From: Paracoccaceae bacterium
GTDB lineage: Bacteria > Pseudomonadota > Alphaproteobacteria > Rhodobacterales > Rhodobacteraceae
DNA: 64,000 bases
Reading direction: 5' to 3'
Assembly: GCA_014323785.1 (NCBI GenBank)
Contig: JACONJ010000007.1
Location: 36,862-100,861, forward strand
The notes under the pieces are model-generated. The model worked only from the letters and a program-made list of their open reading frames with translations, had not been told where the DNA came from and searched no databases. This document shows, in pieces, positions 62,809-64,000 of the stretch. Numbering within the stretch: the stretch's first letter is position 1; every line of letters starts with the position of its first letter. The position numbers and the translations under genes were made by a program.

Positions 62809-63629
62809 AGTTGGGTTTTACCGAGTTTTCATATGGTTACGCGTTCACCGAGAACCTGATCCGTTCGAGTATTTCTGCGCCAGTGGCAGCACCTGTATTT
62901 CCGAATCTCGTGCAGGAAGCGAAATGCGGCTATGATGTAAAGGTTGAACTTCCGGGAATGCCGTTGTTCTTTCAGTTCAAACTGCCGGAACTGATGGAGC
63001 GTAATAATGCAAAGGAAATAAAACTGGGCCTTTGTGGCCTGTCTGTTCAATTCTTTCGGATGCCGCTCATGCGGAAGGATATTTCGGAACAGCACGCCAA
63101 GTTGATCGATCTTGAAAAGAAGTTTCCAAAGGCGGTTTTTTATGCATCGCCAGGAAATAAAGATTTCGCCAGTTTTAACAGTGCCTACAGTCAAGCCGAA
63201 GTACACCTTCAATCAGTCCTTTTTTCACCAAGTGACATTGGCGAGCTTCCGGATAACAAATCTCACTATGTGTCTTATTGTCCTGTCAAATGGGTAGCAT
63301 GGCGATGCTCGGAACCGAAGAGGGTCAAAGCGTACACGTTTAAGGATATTGAATATGCGACAAATGAAGCACTCTCTGAACGTCGAGGTCGCTCCCTTCA
63401 AGATACGATAAATGAGGTCCACCAAAGGGTGCGGTGCTTTATCCCTTCGGAATTGCGGAACGCAGAACAGGAACTGCGTCAGCGCGTCAAGGCACGTATG
63501 GATAGTGTTGAGTTGATAGATGATCGGGCACGCTCGGTTTCGATGGATATTCTGGTTCTCCGGGAGCTTGTGCGTGTCGGTGTTGGGGGTGAACTATTGA
63601 TTGCCCAGCCTCGTGACAGTAAAGCATAA
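62799..63629 (+). CDS. Unrecognised protein upstream of a DUF1156 methylase
   Basis: A 276-residue protein that I cannot assign. It opens MAMKLGFTEFSYGYAFTENL, has a middle with conserved-looking GLSVQFFRMPLMRK and SHYVSYCPVKWVAWRCSEPKR, and ends in a helical part (LRNAEQELRQRVKARMDSVE). No membrane segment or signal peptide. The DNA is clearly AT-richer than the core genes, suggesting transfer. The start may be 62799 or 62805. It is six bases upstream of the DUF1156 gene, so the two are cotranscribed, and it is probably a component of the same defence system. Confidence 0.7.
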   Translation: MAMKLGFTEFSYGYAFTENLIRSSISAPVAAPVFPNLVQEAKCGYDVKVELPGMPLFFQFKLPELMERNNAKEIKLGLCGLSVQFFRMPLMRKDISEQHAKLIDLEKKFPKAVFYASPGNKDFASFNSAYSQAEVHLQSVLFSPSDIGELPDNKSHYVSYCPVKWVAWRCSEPKRVKAYTFKDIEYATNEALSERRGRSLQDTINEVHQRVRCFIPSELRNAEQELRQRVKARMDSVELIDDRARSVSMDILVLRELVRVGVGGELLIAQPRDSKA

Positions 63630-63635
63630 AGGAAT

Positions 63636-64000
63636 ATGACTGAATCCCCCGCCAGAAAGCTGCCCGCCAGAAAGCTGATTGAGGTTGCCCTTCCGTTGGA
63701 CGCCATCAATGCGGCGTGCATTCGGGAGAAGTCCCTGCGCCACGGGCACCCTTCTACCCTGCACCTGTATTGGGCCCGCCGCCCCCTTGCCGCCATGCGG
63801 GCTGTCCTGTTCGCGCAGCTCGTCGATGACCCTTCCGCGCACCCCGACAGGTTCCCCACGGAGGTCGCCCAGCAGGCAGAGCGCGCCCGCCTGTTCAAAA
63901 TCATCGAAGCCTTGGTGAAGTGGGAAAACAGCACGAACGAAAGCGTCCTCGCTGAAGCCCGTGCGGAAATCCAACGCTGCTGCCCTGATCTGCCCACTAT
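63636..64000 (+). CDS. DUF1156-domain DNA methylase, N-terminal part
   Basis: The frame runs off the right edge, so only 121 residues are seen. It opens [20 protein letters not shown] and continues through [46 protein letters not shown]. This is the DUF1156 N-terminal domain (NAxxxxEKS...GHPSxLHLWWARRPL), found in adenine-specific DNA methylases of about 900-1000 residues that are encoded in phage-defence loci with DUF499 ATPases and helicases. The preceding gene ends six bases upstream. G+C is higher than in that gene. Confidence 0.85.
   Translation, partial: MTESPARKLPARKLIEVALPLDAINAACIREKSLRHGHPSTLHLYWARRPLAAMRAVLFAQLVDDPSAHPDRFPTEVAQQAERARLFKIIEALVKWENSTNESVLAEARAEIQRCCPDLPT

Overview
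The window looks like chromosomal DNA of an alphaproteobacterium of the Rhodobacterales (Roseobacter-like) type. Support comes from a CcrM-type GANTC methyltransferase with a C-terminal RAMA-like segment, a short (451-residue) prolyl-tRNA synthetase, a propionyl-CoA carboxylase / methylmalonyl-CoA mutase cluster that includes a DUF4174 gene, an HdaA-like gene beside ppk-ppx, separate (not fused) MnmC-like halves, a sulfopropanediol dehydrogenase (HpsN) of the kind used by marine bacteria on dihydroxypropanesulfonate, and high G+C throughout. The genus assignment is inference only.

Layout. 1-5.3 kb: thioesterase, argD-argF, a YbjN protein, proC-csaA and a truncated 2-hydroxyacid dehydrogenase. 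5.3-13.1 kb (minus strand): carB, a GRDP-like protein in an AT-rich patch, ccrM, rnhB and an FrhB-family protein. 13.1-22 kb: tRNA-Arg(CCT), then trpB (+) and trpA (-), separated and convergent, with a small coiled-coil membrane protein and a giant RTX repeat protein between them. The RTX gene is broken by a 5-bp tandem duplication. 22-30 kb: a MATE exporter, ychF, tRNA-Ser(GCT), a mntABCD/sitABCD-type metal ABC operon with a Fur-family-like dyad exactly filling its promoter spacer, a histidinol-phosphatase-like gene and tRNA-Ser(GGA). 30-35.6 kb: a CoxG-like protein, a periplasmic ankyrin protein, an hpsN-cupin operon and a Bcr/CflA exporter. 35.8-44 kb: pccB, small lipoprotein, hypothetical, pccA, DUF4174, methylmalonyl-CoA mutase. 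Together these convert propionyl-CoA toward succinyl-CoA; the epimerase is not in the window. 44-52 kb: two small lipoproteins, AI-2E permease, hdaA, ppk, ppx, proS.

Two accessory blocks interrupt this core. The first (52.1-55.6 kb) holds a minus-strand operon (two-TM protein, ImmA/IrrE metallopeptidase, beta-family protein) facing an SDH-family Clp-fold serine protease with a small partner. The second (61.9-64 kb, running off the end) holds a second copy of the small coiled-coil membrane protein, a frameshifted DUF7662-like gene, a small overlapping ORF, an unrecognised protein and the start of a DUF1156 DNA methylase. This last set is probably the first genes of a larger defence locus. Between the two blocks lie an MFS gene, leuC, an FMN reductase, the MnmC-like pair and ndk.

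The most notable signals are: (i) two paralogous small genes, about 47 kb apart, each with an apparently leaderless sigma70-type promoter; (ii) the RTX gene with its duplication-type frameshift and exact internal repeats; (iii) the ImmA/beta-protein operon and the DUF1156 locus; and (iv) NrdR-like boxes in places where no ribonucleotide reductase gene is seen.
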